This document shows positions 1 through 7,993 of a stretch of 64,000 nt of DNA, piece after piece; within the stretch, counting starts at the first letter, position 1, and each line of letters opens with the position of its first letter. The DNA lies in the NCBI RefSeq assembly GCF_003570985.1, contig NZ_QXIW01000027.1, positions 108,270 to 172,269 on the forward strand, in the 5' to 3' direction. Both the position numbers and the translations under genes were made by a program. Below the pieces are notes generated by a model. That model was given only the letters and a program-made list of their open reading frames with translations, made no database searches and was not told the origin of the DNA. This stretch comes from Candidatus Cryosericum hinesii (lineage in GTDB: Bacteria > Caldisericota > Caldisericia > Cryosericales > Cryosericaceae).

Positions 1-1
1 C

Positions 2-742
2 AGAGCAGGCTCCTTTGACGTGATCGGCGACCTCCACGGGTGTTGTGATGAACTCCTCTCACTGCTCAGGATCATGGGCTACAAGGTTGAGAACCCGAGC
101 TCCCTGATTCCCCATATTACGGCGCCAGAAGGCAGGACGGCGGTTTTCGTCGGCGACTTCACGGACCGCGGACCTGACAACGTCCGTACGCTCCTGGTCG
201 TCATGGCGATGGTCCGCTCAGGCGCTGCCCTGACCGTGCTCGGCAATCACGACGACAAGCTGCTCAGGGCATTGCAGGGAGCCCCAGTCAAGATCAGTAA
301 TGGACTCGACCATACACTGCAGGAGCTGAACGCGGCTGGAGAGGAGATGCAGGCGCTTGTCCGCGAGTTCCTGGATGAACTGCCGTCACACCTCGTCCTG
401 GACGGTGGCAATCTGGTGGTCGCACATGCAGGCCTGCCCCAGGACCTCCACGGCATCGACTCGCCACGGGCGCGCGACGTTGCGCTGTTCGGCTCCCCGA
501 CCGGCCAGCGAGACGACTTCGGACTCAAGGTCCTCGCCGACTGGGCACATGCATACGAGGGCGACGCGGTCGTTGTCTGGGGACACCTGCCCATCGCCGA
601 AGCGGCTTGGGTTGGGAACACCATCAACATCGACACCGGCTGCGTCCACGGAGGAAGCCTGACTGCACTGCGCTATCCCGAACGCGAGCTGGTCAGCGTG
701 TCCGCCGCGCGCGTCTACTCCATCCCCATCAAACCTCTGTAA
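2..742 (+). CDS. Metallophosphoesterase, Pnkp-type phosphatase domain (5' end outside window)
   Basis: The reading frame is open to the left edge (R-A-G-S-F-D before V-I-G-D-L-H-G), so the GTG at position 20 is probably internal and the true start lies upstream. Visible calcineurin-like motifs are GDLHG, GDFTDRG, GNHD and, further on, HAGLP and a GH near WGHLP. The FD-V-I-G-D-L-H-G entry and the ending NIDTGC..GGSLTALRYPERELVSV match the phosphatase module of bacterial polynucleotide kinase-phosphatases (known family pattern), where a kinase domain precedes it. No ligase-like domain follows: the frame stops at 742. An Ap4A-hydrolase-like phosphatase is the alternative. Confidence 0.8.
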   Translation, partial: RAGSFDVIGDLHGCCDELLSLLRIMGYKVENPSSLIPHITAPEGRTAVFVGDFTDRGPDNVRTLLVVMAMVRSGAALTVLGNHDDKLLRALQGAPVKISNGLDHTLQELNAAGEEMQALVREFLDELPSHLVLDGGNLVVAHAGLPQDLHGIDSPRARDVALFGSPTGQRDDFGLKVLADWAHAYEGDAVVVWGHLPIAEAAWVGNTINIDTGCVHGGSLTALRYPERELVSVSAARVYSIPIKPL

Positions 743-747
743 CAGAA

Positions 748-1623
748 ATGGAACCGTCCCGAATGTTACAGGACAGGGTCTGCCTGGTGACAGGCGCCAC
801 ACGCGGCATTGGCGCAGCCATGGCAGAAGCTCTTGCCCGTATGGGGGCGACGGTCGTCGTCACGGGACGCAGTGCGGAGCGCGGACAGGACCTGGTGTCT
901 GCCATCACTCGACGCACAGCCAACGAAGACGTGCACTTCCTGTGCGCTGACCTGGCGTCGATAGCGGAGGTGAACGGTCTTGCCCGGGCATTCATGGCCC
1001 ACTGGGATCGCCTGCACGTCCTGGTCAACAACGCCGGAACGGTGTTCCCGACACGGCGTGCCACCATCGACGGGTACGAGGAAGTCTTCGCCGTCAACCA
1101 CCTGGCTCCCTTCCTGCTCACCAATCTACTGCTTCCCGTCCTGCTTGACAGCGCGCCGTCGCGCGTCATCGTGACCTCCTCCTACGAACACCGGCGCGGG
1201 CGCATGCACTGGGACAATCTGCAGGGCGAGCGTTTCTACTTCTCGCAGCAGGCATACGCGCAGTCCAAGCTGGCAAACTTGCTGTTCGTCTATGAACTGG
1301 CGAGGCGACTGGAGGGAAGCGGGGTCACGGTCAACGCCATCAACCCCGGCCTGGTGCACACGAACATCTGCATGGACAGCGGCTGGCTCATCAGGACAGC
1401 CAAACGGATGATGGACCGGTTCTCTGCCGTGAGCCCGGAGGAGGGCGCGGATACCGGCGTTTGGCTAGCGTCATCACCTGATGTCGAGGGAGTCACCGGC
1501 CGATACTTCCAGCGCAGACACGCGGTCCGGTCCTCGCGCGCATCGTATGACGTCGCCGCTCAGCAGCGCCTCTGGCGCATCAGCGAGGAGCTGACGGGCC
1601 TGTTTGCGAAATCCGGCAGTTAG
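748..1623 (+). CDS. Short-chain dehydrogenase/reductase (retinol dehydrogenase-like)
   Basis: Classical SDR with a Rossmann fold. The cofactor motif TGATRGIG lies near residue 15, NNAG near residue 95, and the catalytic pair YAQSK near residue 173, followed by NAINPGLVHT. About 291 residues, normal for the RDH/protochlorophyllide-reductase-like branch. Substrate is not evident. Start is uncertain between ATG 748 and ATG 763; neither has a clear Shine-Dalgarno site, and a longer frame back to 607 only overlaps the upstream gene. The stop overlaps that of the convergent GNAT gene by 4 bp. Confidence 0.82.
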   Translation: MEPSRMLQDRVCLVTGATRGIGAAMAEALARMGATVVVTGRSAERGQDLVSAITRRTANEDVHFLCADLASIAEVNGLARAFMAHWDRLHVLVNNAGTVFPTRRATIDGYEEVFAVNHLAPFLLTNLLLPVLLDSAPSRVIVTSSYEHRRGRMHWDNLQGERFYFSQQAYAQSKLANLLFVYELARRLEGSGVTVNAINPGLVHTNICMDSGWLIRTAKRMMDRFSAVSPEEGADTGVWLASSPDVEGVTGRYFQRRHAVRSSRASYDVAAQQRLWRISEELTGLFAKSGS

Positions 1624-2546
1624 CAGTCGAACAGGAGCTCGGGAGCCGTGGGGATCCTGGGCAGCTCCAGCAGTTCGTAGTCCGTGGCGTTGATCGTCAC
1701 GAACCCGCACCGCTGGTAAAGAGAGAGGGCGTTCCGATTCTCTGTCTCGACCTCGATGGTGATCCACTGGCTGCCGCTGTTTTGCAGGCCGCGGACAATG
1801 GCCATCAACATCTGTCGCCCGATACCCTGTCCCTGCATCTCGGGCCGCACTGCGAAGTGGATGATGAACACACGGCCATCACTGACGGCCGACTGAATGA
1901 CACCGACGGGCCGCCCGTCCTGGGCCGCCAGGTAGGTCGTCCGCATAGGATCCTTCATCAGACGCACAAGGGCCTGTTCCTCTTCTTGAACCGGTTCTGC
2001 AAACGCTGAGGCAACAATCGCCGCCATGACGGGCACATCCTCGGCACCTGCAGGCCGGAGTTCCACCGCGTCGTGAATCGGCTCAAACGGGGGAATCCGC
2101 CTCGTATCAAGGTCCATCGTGTACTCGCTGTGGGAGTGCCGCGTCCCCATCGCCGCGGCGAACGTAGGGCCTTCCCGCGACTCCTGCGGCACGACGATCA
2201 GCAGCCGTCTCACTTCGTGTTCCTGGCATTCCCGTACCACAACTCGCGCCATACGGCGGCCAATACCCTTCCTCCGAAAGTCGGGATGGACAAGGATAGT
2301 TGCTTCGACTTCCGAGGGGTCACCATAACTGTTCATGCCCGCAAACCCAACAAGCTGTCCACTCTCGTACCACAACACATCGCTGACTGAACCCTCCGGC
2401 CGTGTCTCCAGCGTGCCGAAGTCCAGCCGTGCCTCCATCGAGTAGCCGTCTCTTCCCTCACAGACGCCCGCGAGAGCCCGAACCTGGCTGACCTGCTGCG
2501 TCGAAAGCCAGACTGGTACCATTATGCCATCGTCGTCAGTCGGCAT
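1620..2546 (-). CDS. Tandem GNAT N-acetyltransferase
   Basis: About 308 residues with two GNAT folds, the layout of mycothiol-synthase-like and other double-GNAT proteins. The first domain has the acetyl-CoA loop R-R-K-G-I-G-R-R near residue 94. The second has Q-G-Q-G-I-G-R-Q near residue 237 and the typical end ENRNALSLYQRCGF. The start at 2546 is supported by GGAGGAG 5-6 nt upstream. The acyl acceptor cannot be deduced; nothing nearby suggests mycothiol synthesis. Confidence 0.82.
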   Translation of the reverse strand: MPTDDDGIMVPVWLSTQQVSQVRALAGVCEGRDGYSMEARLDFGTLETRPEGSVSDVLWYESGQLVGFAGMNSYGDPSEVEATILVHPDFRRKGIGRRMARVVVRECQEHEVRRLLIVVPQESREGPTFAAAMGTRHSHSEYTMDLDTRRIPPFEPIHDAVELRPAGAEDVPVMAAIVASAFAEPVQEEEQALVRLMKDPMRTTYLAAQDGRPVGVIQSAVSDGRVFIIHFAVRPEMQGQGIGRQMLMAIVRGLQNSGSQWITIEVETENRNALSLYQRCGFVTINATDYELLELPRIPTAPELLFDC

Positions 2547-2618
2547 GCGCTCCTCCAGTGCACGTCATGAGGCCGCCGCATACCCTGCAGCGGTCCGGAA
2601 CTGCAACCATCAATCCGT

Positions 2619-2960
2619 CTACTTCGCTCTCAGACTGTCCAGGGCGGGTTTCGCCTCGGGACAGAACCCAAAGAACCCATTGATGGTCTTGCACTCGTTG
2701 TACTCGCCGCACTCGGCGCAGGTAGCGTAGCCCTTGCCATGGGCACATGCCCGCACGTCGCAGACGGCACAGTGCGAGAACAGTCGTGGTCCAGTCGACT
2801 GACACCCGTCACAGACGACGTCCTCGGGCTTGACCTCGATGCCGTAGCCTGCCGACCATTCGGCGGCCGTCTTCTCCTGCAATGGCCTGTCAGTCGTCCT
2901 GCCAGCCACATATGCCGGACAAGTCGTACAAACGAGACCACACGCTGCGATCATCTCCAT
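2619..2960 (-). CDS. Cysteine-rich DUF3795-family protein
   Basis: Small protein of about 113 residues with many cysteines in pairs: CGLVCTTCPAY at the N-terminus, then CDGCQ, CAVCDVRACA and CAECGEYNEC. This spacing is the DUF3795 signature, thought to bind metal; function unknown. I chose the ATG at 2960 because AGGAGAGGG lies just upstream of it. An ATG at 2987 is in frame but gives a poorer leader. It is transcribed in the same direction as the GNAT gene downstream, about 70 bp apart. Confidence 0.75.
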   Translation of the reverse strand: MEMIAACGLVCTTCPAYVAGRTTDRPLQEKTAAEWSAGYGIEVKPEDVVCDGCQSTGPRLFSHCAVCDVRACAHGKGYATCAECGEYNECKTINGFFGFCPEAKPALDSLRAK

Positions 2961-3030
2961 ATCCCTCTCCTTTGTCTGGTGAGTCATCTCACCCCGCCCT
3001 GTCCGACTAGATTCAAGAATAAGTGTCTGG

Positions 3031-3621
3031 TTACCAAGTAATGGGTGTATCAGGCTCAGTTCCTTTGCGAAGTCTTCTAATATTGTCCCTCAAAGCAAAC
3101 ACCAGGAAGGATGCTCCCAACAAAGCGAAGACAGCGTAGTATAATGGAAAGAAGATGTACATCAAAACTACCAGAACCCACGAGAATACTAAGTTAGACA
3201 AACTCGTTTTCCTGGTCACAAGAAAGATGAGCAACAAGACAGGGAAAAAGCAGACAAAATACCGTGGCCCGATGAATGCGAGAGTCGCACCATAGAAAGT
3301 AGAAGCGCCCTTTCCTCCTTTGAATCTAAGAAAGATTGGGAGGACCTGTCCAACGGTGGGAAGCAATGCGACAATCACAATCTGCCAGTGACTCGACAAG
3401 AGTGTCTTGGCTAAATATGCCGGCAAAAAACCCTTTGAGAAATCGAGGAGTGCCGAAACAACCCCCCATTTCCAGCCAAGCGCCCTTGAGACATTTGTCG
3501 ATGAGGCAGATTTTGAGCCAATCGTCCTTACGTCCACTCCCTTCAATTTGCCCACCAGAAAACCAAAAGGAATAGAGCCCAGAAGATAGGCGGCAATCAA
3601 AAGCGCAATGAACACGATCAT
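3031..3621 (-). CDS. plsY: PlsY-family glycerol-3-phosphate acyltransferase
   Basis: Polytopic membrane protein of 196 residues. It begins with a hydrophobic helix followed by G-S-I-P-F-G-F-L and K-L-K-G-V-D-V-R, then N-V-S-R-A-L-G and F-K-G-G-K-G-A-S-T, the motifs that define acyl-phosphate:G3P acyltransferase PlsY. It would make lysophosphatidate at the inner membrane. The ATG overlaps the TGA of the upstream gene (ATGA at 3618-3621), so the two are translationally coupled. Base composition is clearly more AT-rich than flanking genes. This may be a second, acquired or specialised PlsY rather than the housekeeping one; I cannot see the rest of the genome. Confidence 0.82.
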   Translation of the reverse strand: MIVFIALLIAAYLLGSIPFGFLVGKLKGVDVRTIGSKSASSTNVSRALGWKWGVVSALLDFSKGFLPAYLAKTLLSSHWQIVIVALLPTVGQVLPIFLRFKGGKGASTFYGATLAFIGPRYFVCFFPVLLLIFLVTRKTSLSNLVFSWVLVVLMYIFFPLYYAVFALLGASFLVFALRDNIRRLRKGTEPDTPITW

Positions 3622-4610
3622 CCCCTTGCCTTCATCGTTTGGCAAATCTTCCTATTCACCGGAGTATCAATGTTGAATCGCTCCCCAATTTTTACGACTG
3701 CACCGTTATAGTAATCAATTTCGTCAATGTTGCCTTTTCCCTTCCTTCCTCTCCCTTTCGCAATTGCTTTGGCAATCCGCTTTCTGAAAAGGCTCAGAAG
3801 GGGCAAAGGAAGAGAGCCAAGCAAAGAAGCATACAGGCGCGTTGGATAGTGGTGCAAATTCAAAAATCTTCCTCCACTTTCTTTGACTGTTCTTGCATAC
3901 TCTCTCAACGATTCAATTTCTTCCTCGAAAACCTTCTTGTCTGCAAAACCCTCTTCAATAGTCAACCCGTACGAAGAGGAAGACACTCCCAACAGATTCG
4001 TAAAGAGCTTCGAAAACTCCATGTTCTTGACATTTTCGGATGCAATTTCCTCGGCTTCAAGTTCGGCCTCGAGGAAAAGTTCTCTTAGATCTTGTATCTT
4101 GTCAGGCCCAAACGCCACTCCGAAAGCCAATCTTATTGGTACAAAATACGAAATTACCGTATTGTCAGCGGTTTTTTCCATGGAAACGGGGTTAAACAGG
4201 GCAACCCTTATTATTCTGATCCTTTGGGCATTCGAACCGAATATTCTCTCAAGTTCGATTCTTGCCTCTTCCGCTGCAAAAACACCATTTTGAGACAAGA
4301 TCAAGTCAGGAGGGGTTTCTTGTCGTACTCTTTGGTAGTAGTACCTCACTGATGGGGCAACGGGATTTTTCGTTGTCAGAAGAATAAAATCCGGGGCAGT
4401 TTCCTTGGTAAATGCATCTTCTTCAATGACATCACATTCAAATCTTGTCGGCTTGCTCCCTTGCCTTGCAATAAGGATGTTGCCATCCTTAATATTGTCC
4501 ATTTGCGCATGCCTTGCAACTCCCAGTATTTGAGCAGAGTTCCGCATCTCATGGGCAAACAGCGTTCCCGTCCTCCCACCAACACCAACAACAGCAATCT
4601 TCTTTGTCAT
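3618..4610 (-). CDS. Ketopantoate reductase (ApbA/PanE)-like NAD(P)-binding protein
   Basis: 330 residues. It has an N-terminal Rossmann loop G-V-G-G-R-T-G, a central segment with LSQNG and a helical C-terminal domain ending in N-I-D-T-P-V-N-R-K-I-C, which is like the ketopantoate reductase end. No panB or panC neighbours are present. Its coupling to plsY suggests a role in supplying or modifying a glycerolipid precursor, which is inference only. No Shine-Dalgarno site precedes the ATG. Instead TATAAT (4617-4622 complement) sits six bases upstream, so the transcript may be leaderless. AT-rich codon use sets it apart from its surroundings. Confidence 0.65.
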   Translation of the reverse strand: MTKKIAVVGVGGRTGTLFAHEMRNSAQILGVARHAQMDNIKDGNILIARQGSKPTRFECDVIEEDAFTKETAPDFILLTTKNPVAPSVRYYYQRVRQETPPDLILSQNGVFAAEEARIELERIFGSNAQRIRIIRVALFNPVSMEKTADNTVISYFVPIRLAFGVAFGPDKIQDLRELFLEAELEAEEIASENVKNMEFSKLFTNLLGVSSSSYGLTIEEGFADKKVFEEEIESLREYARTVKESGGRFLNLHHYPTRLYASLLGSLPLPLLSLFRKRIAKAIAKGRGRKGKGNIDEIDYYNGAVVKIGERFNIDTPVNRKICQTMKARG

Positions 4611-4616
4611 GTCACT

Positions 4617-4639
4617 ATTATATCCATGCGGACGTTTTC
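4617..4639 (-). promoter_or_regulatory. Promoter -10 box of the ketopantoate-reductase-like/plsY pair, leaderless geometry
   Basis: On the minus strand a perfect TATAAT is followed by six bases and then the ATG at 4610, so the expected transcription start falls on the initiation codon. The -35 region is poor (CCATTG or ATTGAA at 15-16 bp). Confidence 0.5.
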
Positions 4640-4724
4640 AATGGTCATTACAGCAGCTACTTCAGAACATTGCCCCCTGAAGGGTATGGATACTCCCTCC
4701 TTGACGCTGCGACATGTCCGTACA

Positions 4725-5768
4725 TTACGCTTTAATTCTTGATCGTGCGCCGTTGCTCCGGTCGACGATAGAGGGAATTACTCGGACAGGTCTGGAGCTT
4801 GCCTTCGGGGCTTCTTGACCACTGTGACGCTTGTAGTAGGGTGACATGGCTAGCAGTTTCCGACGGATAAATGGTCGTGCGATGGGGACGAACAGCTTCT
4901 TCCATCCCAGGGTCCTCCGCTGCAGCGCCAGTGTCTCGTCAAAGCTGTAATGCTGGTAGTGCAGCAGTCGTTCGCTCTCCTCGGTGTCCATGAAGTCACA
5001 ATGGAACGGCGTCTGCGAGAACGCCGACTCAGGCAGCATTCCTATGCCCAGTGCGTCGAACGAGCGCTGCATAAACTGCCGTCCGGTCACCTGGCAGGAC
5101 GGCCCGCCCGCGACCATCAGTGTTTTTCCTTCCAGTCCAGGCAGCATCGCTGCCGCCGCAACCGCTGCGCCGGCGTCCATGGGTGCCAGGTACTCCATAC
5201 GGTCGTCCATCCTCACCTCAAACATGAGAGGGTCCAGCTCGCCGAATTCGATGGGAGGGACGGCGCCGAACCGGAGGATGACCCATGGCAGGCCCGACGC
5301 ATGCAGCATGTGTTCGCAGGTCATCTTGTGATAGGCGTAGTCCTCATAGGGGTGAAGCAGTTCGTCAGCCTTGCGGGGTGGTGCGAGGTGCTGCGTACGA
5401 CCATACAGGGCGATGGAAGAGCTGAAGACAATGCGAGGCCTGCTCTTCGAGGCAAGCGCTGCCTGCAGGAGATTCCATGTGCCACCGACGTTGATGGTCT
5501 CAGCCCACGCGGGGCACTGCTCACTCTTGGGCGGGATGATGAAAGCCAGGTGGACAATGGCATCGACACCCTGCACGGCACGTGCGACGGCCTCCGTGTT
5601 GCGGATGTCACCCCAGATGATTTCGACCTTGCCGGCATAGGGCCGGGCTTTCCGCTTCGACAGGGACGACGGGATGTCCAGACAACGGACGGTCGCTCCA
5701 CGGCTCAGCAGCTCATCGGCGGCATACGTTCCGACGTTTCCAAATGCGCCCGTTACGAGGACCTTCAT
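4725..5768 (-). CDS. NAD-dependent epimerase/dehydratase family protein (extended SDR)
   Basis: 347 residues starting with M-K-V-L-V-T-G-A-F-G-N-V-G, the TGxxGxxG cofactor loop. D-I (WGDIRN) and the HLAF segment follow, then SSSIALYG and the catalytic YAYHK near residue 145. It belongs to the UDP-sugar epimerase/NmrA-like extended SDR group; substrate unknown. The ATG overlaps the TGA of the TetR gene (ATGA at 5765-5768), and the preceding GGAGGG inside tetR serves as ribosome binding site. The pair looks like a regulator with its target enzyme. Confidence 0.8.
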   Translation of the reverse strand: MKVLVTGAFGNVGTYAADELLSRGATVRCLDIPSSLSKRKARPYAGKVEIIWGDIRNTEAVARAVQGVDAIVHLAFIIPPKSEQCPAWAETINVGGTWNLLQAALASKSRPRIVFSSSIALYGRTQHLAPPRKADELLHPYEDYAYHKMTCEHMLHASGLPWVILRFGAVPPIEFGELDPLMFEVRMDDRMEYLAPMDAGAAVAAAAMLPGLEGKTLMVAGGPSCQVTGRQFMQRSFDALGIGMLPESAFSQTPFHCDFMDTEESERLLHYQHYSFDETLALQRRTLGWKKLFVPIARPFIRRKLLAMSPYYKRHSGQEAPKASSRPVRVIPSIVDRSNGARSRIKA

Positions 5769-6367
5769 GGTTTCCCTCCGCTCATGGACTCCATGAGCAT
5801 CGACAATACACGTTGCATGAGCGCTCCCCAGTCCTGACCTTCGGGGTCCAGGATGCCCTGGAGCAGCAGCCCCAGCACGGCGCTGAGCACGAGGGTTGCT
5901 GCCAGATTCGAATTCTCCACCCGCAGGCTTCCTTCAGACACGCCGCGGTCCAGCAACTGCTGGAAGAACCCCTGGTATCTGCGAATCATCTCGACGGTGC
6001 TGCGTGCCACTTCGGGATCCGCCTTGGACTTGGCCCAGAATTCGAGCAAGATGTTCCACTTGGTACCGGCCACGTGGTAAATCTCGTTCACACCTGCTGC
6101 CATGGCCGCAACCTGCCGCGGCACGGATTCACCACCCGTCTGCGCTGCAGCAAACTGCCGATCGAGCTCTGCCAACCAGGCATTGAGCAGTGCCACAAAC
6201 ACCGACCCCTTGCTGGGAAAATGATGATAGAATGCGCCCTTGCTGACACCGGCGGCGTGACAGATAGTATCCACGCTGGTCACATCGTAGCCGTGTTCAG
6301 CGAAACTCTGCTCGGCAGCTGCAAGGATGCGGCTTCGTGTCTCCTGCGAACGTTCTTCCTGTTTCAT
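5765..6367 (-). CDS. TetR/AcrR family transcriptional regulator
   Basis: About 200 residues. The N-terminal helix-turn-helix is complete: R-I-L-A-A-A-E-Q-S-F, then AGVSKGAFYHHFPSK. A variable ligand-binding C-terminal domain follows. Start chosen at the ATG 6367 (M-K-Q-E-E-R); a TTG 12 bases upstream is possible. The start-proximal region carries a near-perfect palindrome (6402-6415) over the predicted transcription start, as expected for autorepression of this regulator and the coupled epimerase gene. Confidence 0.85.
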   Translation of the reverse strand: MKQEERSQETRSRILAAAEQSFAEHGYDVTSVDTICHAAGVSKGAFYHHFPSKGSVFVALLNAWLAELDRQFAAAQTGGESVPRQVAAMAAGVNEIYHVAGTKWNILLEFWAKSKADPEVARSTVEMIRRYQGFFQQLLDRGVSEGSLRVENSNLAATLVLSAVLGLLLQGILDPEGQDWGALMQRVLSMLMESMSGGKP

Positions 6368-6401
6368 GGTAACCCCCAACGGTTAAGCCTCAGACCCAGA
6401 A

Positions 6402-6415
6402 ACCGACCGGTTGGT
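6402..6415. promoter_or_regulatory. Predicted TetR operator palindrome
   Basis: ACCGACCGGTTGGT is a 14-bp inverted repeat with one non-complementary pair. ACCGACCGGT-type half-sites are common for TetR family repressors. It lies over the +1 position expected from the promoter immediately upstream. Confidence 0.6.
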
Positions 6416-6418
6416 CTT

Positions 6419-6446
6419 ATTATCGCCAGACGCAGGCAGCGGTCAA
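6419..6446 (-). promoter_or_regulatory. Promoter of the tetR-epimerase operon
   Basis: Minus-strand TTGACC (6441-6446), 16-bp spacer and GATAAT (6419-6424). The expected start near 6412 lies inside the palindromic operator. Confidence 0.6.
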
Positions 6447-6500
6447 GCCCAATGGTGGAGACGCTGTTCGCAGATGCGGTCGGTTTGTGTAAAGGAATCG

Positions 6501-6884
6501 TCAGCGCGGACGCAGGAAGATGTACCAGCCGGCGACGACCACGATCTGAACGGCGACGACCAGCCAGAACCGTTCCAGGAAGCTTTCTTTGCTGGTCTTG
6601 TGGTGAAACAGCCGCATGCCGAGGAGCGCGCCGACGGTACCACCCGCAAACGCCAGTGTTAAGAGGGCTCTTTCCGGTACACGGGTTGCTCCCGTCCCCG
6701 CAACCAGCTTGTCATAGCCATAGGTGAGAAACGTGATGCCCGTGACGGCCAGTAGCCACGACTGCACCCAGTCGAGTGCCGGCAGGTACCCATGCAGCAG
6801 GAACATGCCCATGACGGCCAGCCCCAGTGTAAGAACCAACGCTCCGGTCATGGTACGACGACGGGCACGAGCAGCGACAGTCAC
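6501..6884 (-). CDS. DUF1294-family small membrane protein
   Basis: 127 residues with about four hydrophobic segments. The DUF1294 core is clear: Y-G-Y-D-K near residue 57, R-V-P-E near residue 68, then G-G-T-V-G-A-L-L-G-M and F-H-H-K-T-S-K. The function of the family is unknown. The start is GTG at 6884 with GGAGAG close upstream; an internal ATG (6851) would shorten it by 11 residues. It is transcribed away from tetR's promoter region and is probably its own unit. Confidence 0.75.
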   Translation of the reverse strand: MTVAARARRRTMTGALVLTLGLAVMGMFLLHGYLPALDWVQSWLLAVTGITFLTYGYDKLVAGTGATRVPERALLTLAFAGGTVGALLGMRLFHHKTSKESFLERFWLVVAVQIVVVAGWYIFLRPR

Positions 6885-7041
6885 CGCTCTCCGTGCTCCA
6901 CGCCGCCCAGCGTCTCTAGGACTCTGGCTGTCAGAGTTTGCACGGTATGCGACTTTTCGATCAGGCTCGCCATAATCATCCTTATGCTCCTTTGCTCGCC
7001 GTGGCTCGGCCCGCTGGCACTCCAGATTATGATACGAAGAA

Positions 7042-7066
7042 CCCCGTCACGTGCAACGTGACGGGG
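7042..7066. terminator. Perfect hairpin downstream of the pirin gene
   Basis: An 11-bp perfect stem CCCCGTCACGT / ACGTGACGGGG with a 3-nt loop lies 55 bp past the pirin stop. On the minus strand it is followed by a short T-rich stretch, so it probably ends the pirin transcript. Confidence 0.55.
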
Positions 7067-7121
7067 AGCTCGCCGGCGTCTTCAGAACAAGGGTGACGCC
7101 GTGAACAGAGATGGAGGGGGA

Positions 7122-7823
7122 CTAAGTAGCAACGTCTACAAGGACGAAGCTCCCGCCCGTTGCCGAAGAAAGGGAGAGCGCTGTGATTTCCCCGGTCACT
7201 CGTCCTTGATCTCCTTGTTCCAGGAGGGTGCCGTTGAGTGAAATGGACCCGGACGTCACATACAGCAGGACACACCGGTCGCCCGTAATGGGGTACTCAA
7301 GCGCAAAGGCTGGAGAAAACGTCGACAGTGAGATGGAGGCGTCGGCATGCAGCGTCACTGCATCGGGCTGTCCCCTGCCAGAAGCCACCGTCAGCAACCG
7401 ATCCTGCCGCGACATCTGAGTGAAGTCCTTCTGTTCGTGCGACGGCATCACTCCGGGCTTGTCCGGGAAGACCCAGATCTGATAGTATCGGGCTGGATCG
7501 CTCTCTTCGTTCCTCTCCGTGTGACGCGTCCCCGTACCTGCAGAGATGCGGTGCACCTCACCTGCGTGGACGGTCGTGCGTTCCCCGGCATCATCGGTGA
7601 TAGTCAGTTGTCCCACGAGCATGATCGTGACGATCTCCAGCTCCTCGTGGAAGTGCATCCCGAAGCCTTCCTTCGACTGGATCAAGTCGTCGTTGAAGGC
7701 ACGCAGCATTCCCAGGTGCACGTTATCCGGCACGAACCACTCGCCGTATGAAAAGAGCCAATAGGCCTGCATCCATGACAGGTCGACAAAATGGCGTTCC
7801 TGTGCCGGTATACGGGTAACCAT
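7122..7823 (-). CDS. Pirin-family protein (YhaK/YhhW-type bicupin)
   Basis: 233 residues. The N-terminal cupin has the metal ligands in G-M-H-F-H-E-E-L-E-I-V-T and, further on, H-R-I-S-A-G-T-G and H-T-E-R-N, the pattern of pirins and quercetin-dioxygenase-like YhhW. Such proteins bind Fe and act as redox sensors or flavonol dioxygenases; the role here is unknown. The start is supported by AAGGGGGT 8 nt upstream. A promoter TTGACT-N17-TATACC lies about 100 bp upstream on the same strand. Confidence 0.85.
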   Translation of the reverse strand: MVTRIPAQERHFVDLSWMQAYWLFSYGEWFVPDNVHLGMLRAFNDDLIQSKEGFGMHFHEELEIVTIMLVGQLTITDDAGERTTVHAGEVHRISAGTGTRHTERNEESDPARYYQIWVFPDKPGVMPSHEQKDFTQMSRQDRLLTVASGRGQPDAVTLHADASISLSTFSPAFALEYPITGDRCVLLYVTSGSISLNGTLLEQGDQGRVTGEITALSLSSATGGSFVLVDVAT

Positions 7824-7924
7824 GTGAGACCCCCTTAAACCAACCGTAAAGAAACCTGCAGAATTCCTGTTATCCGACCCTGATGTCCAAGACGACCATT
7901 CCTCTCATGCCTTTGTCTGTCTCA

Positions 7925-7953
7925 GGTATAGACGAAACGCGCCCTTGAGTCAA
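7925..7953 (-). promoter_or_regulatory. Promoter of the pirin gene
   Basis: Minus-strand TTGACT (7948-7953), 17-bp spacer, TATACC (7925-7930). It gives a leader of about 95 nt before the pirin ATG at 7823. Confidence 0.5.
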
Positions 7954-7993
7954 ACAAGTGCCCACGATGCGCACAATTGTGGAGTGAACTGTT

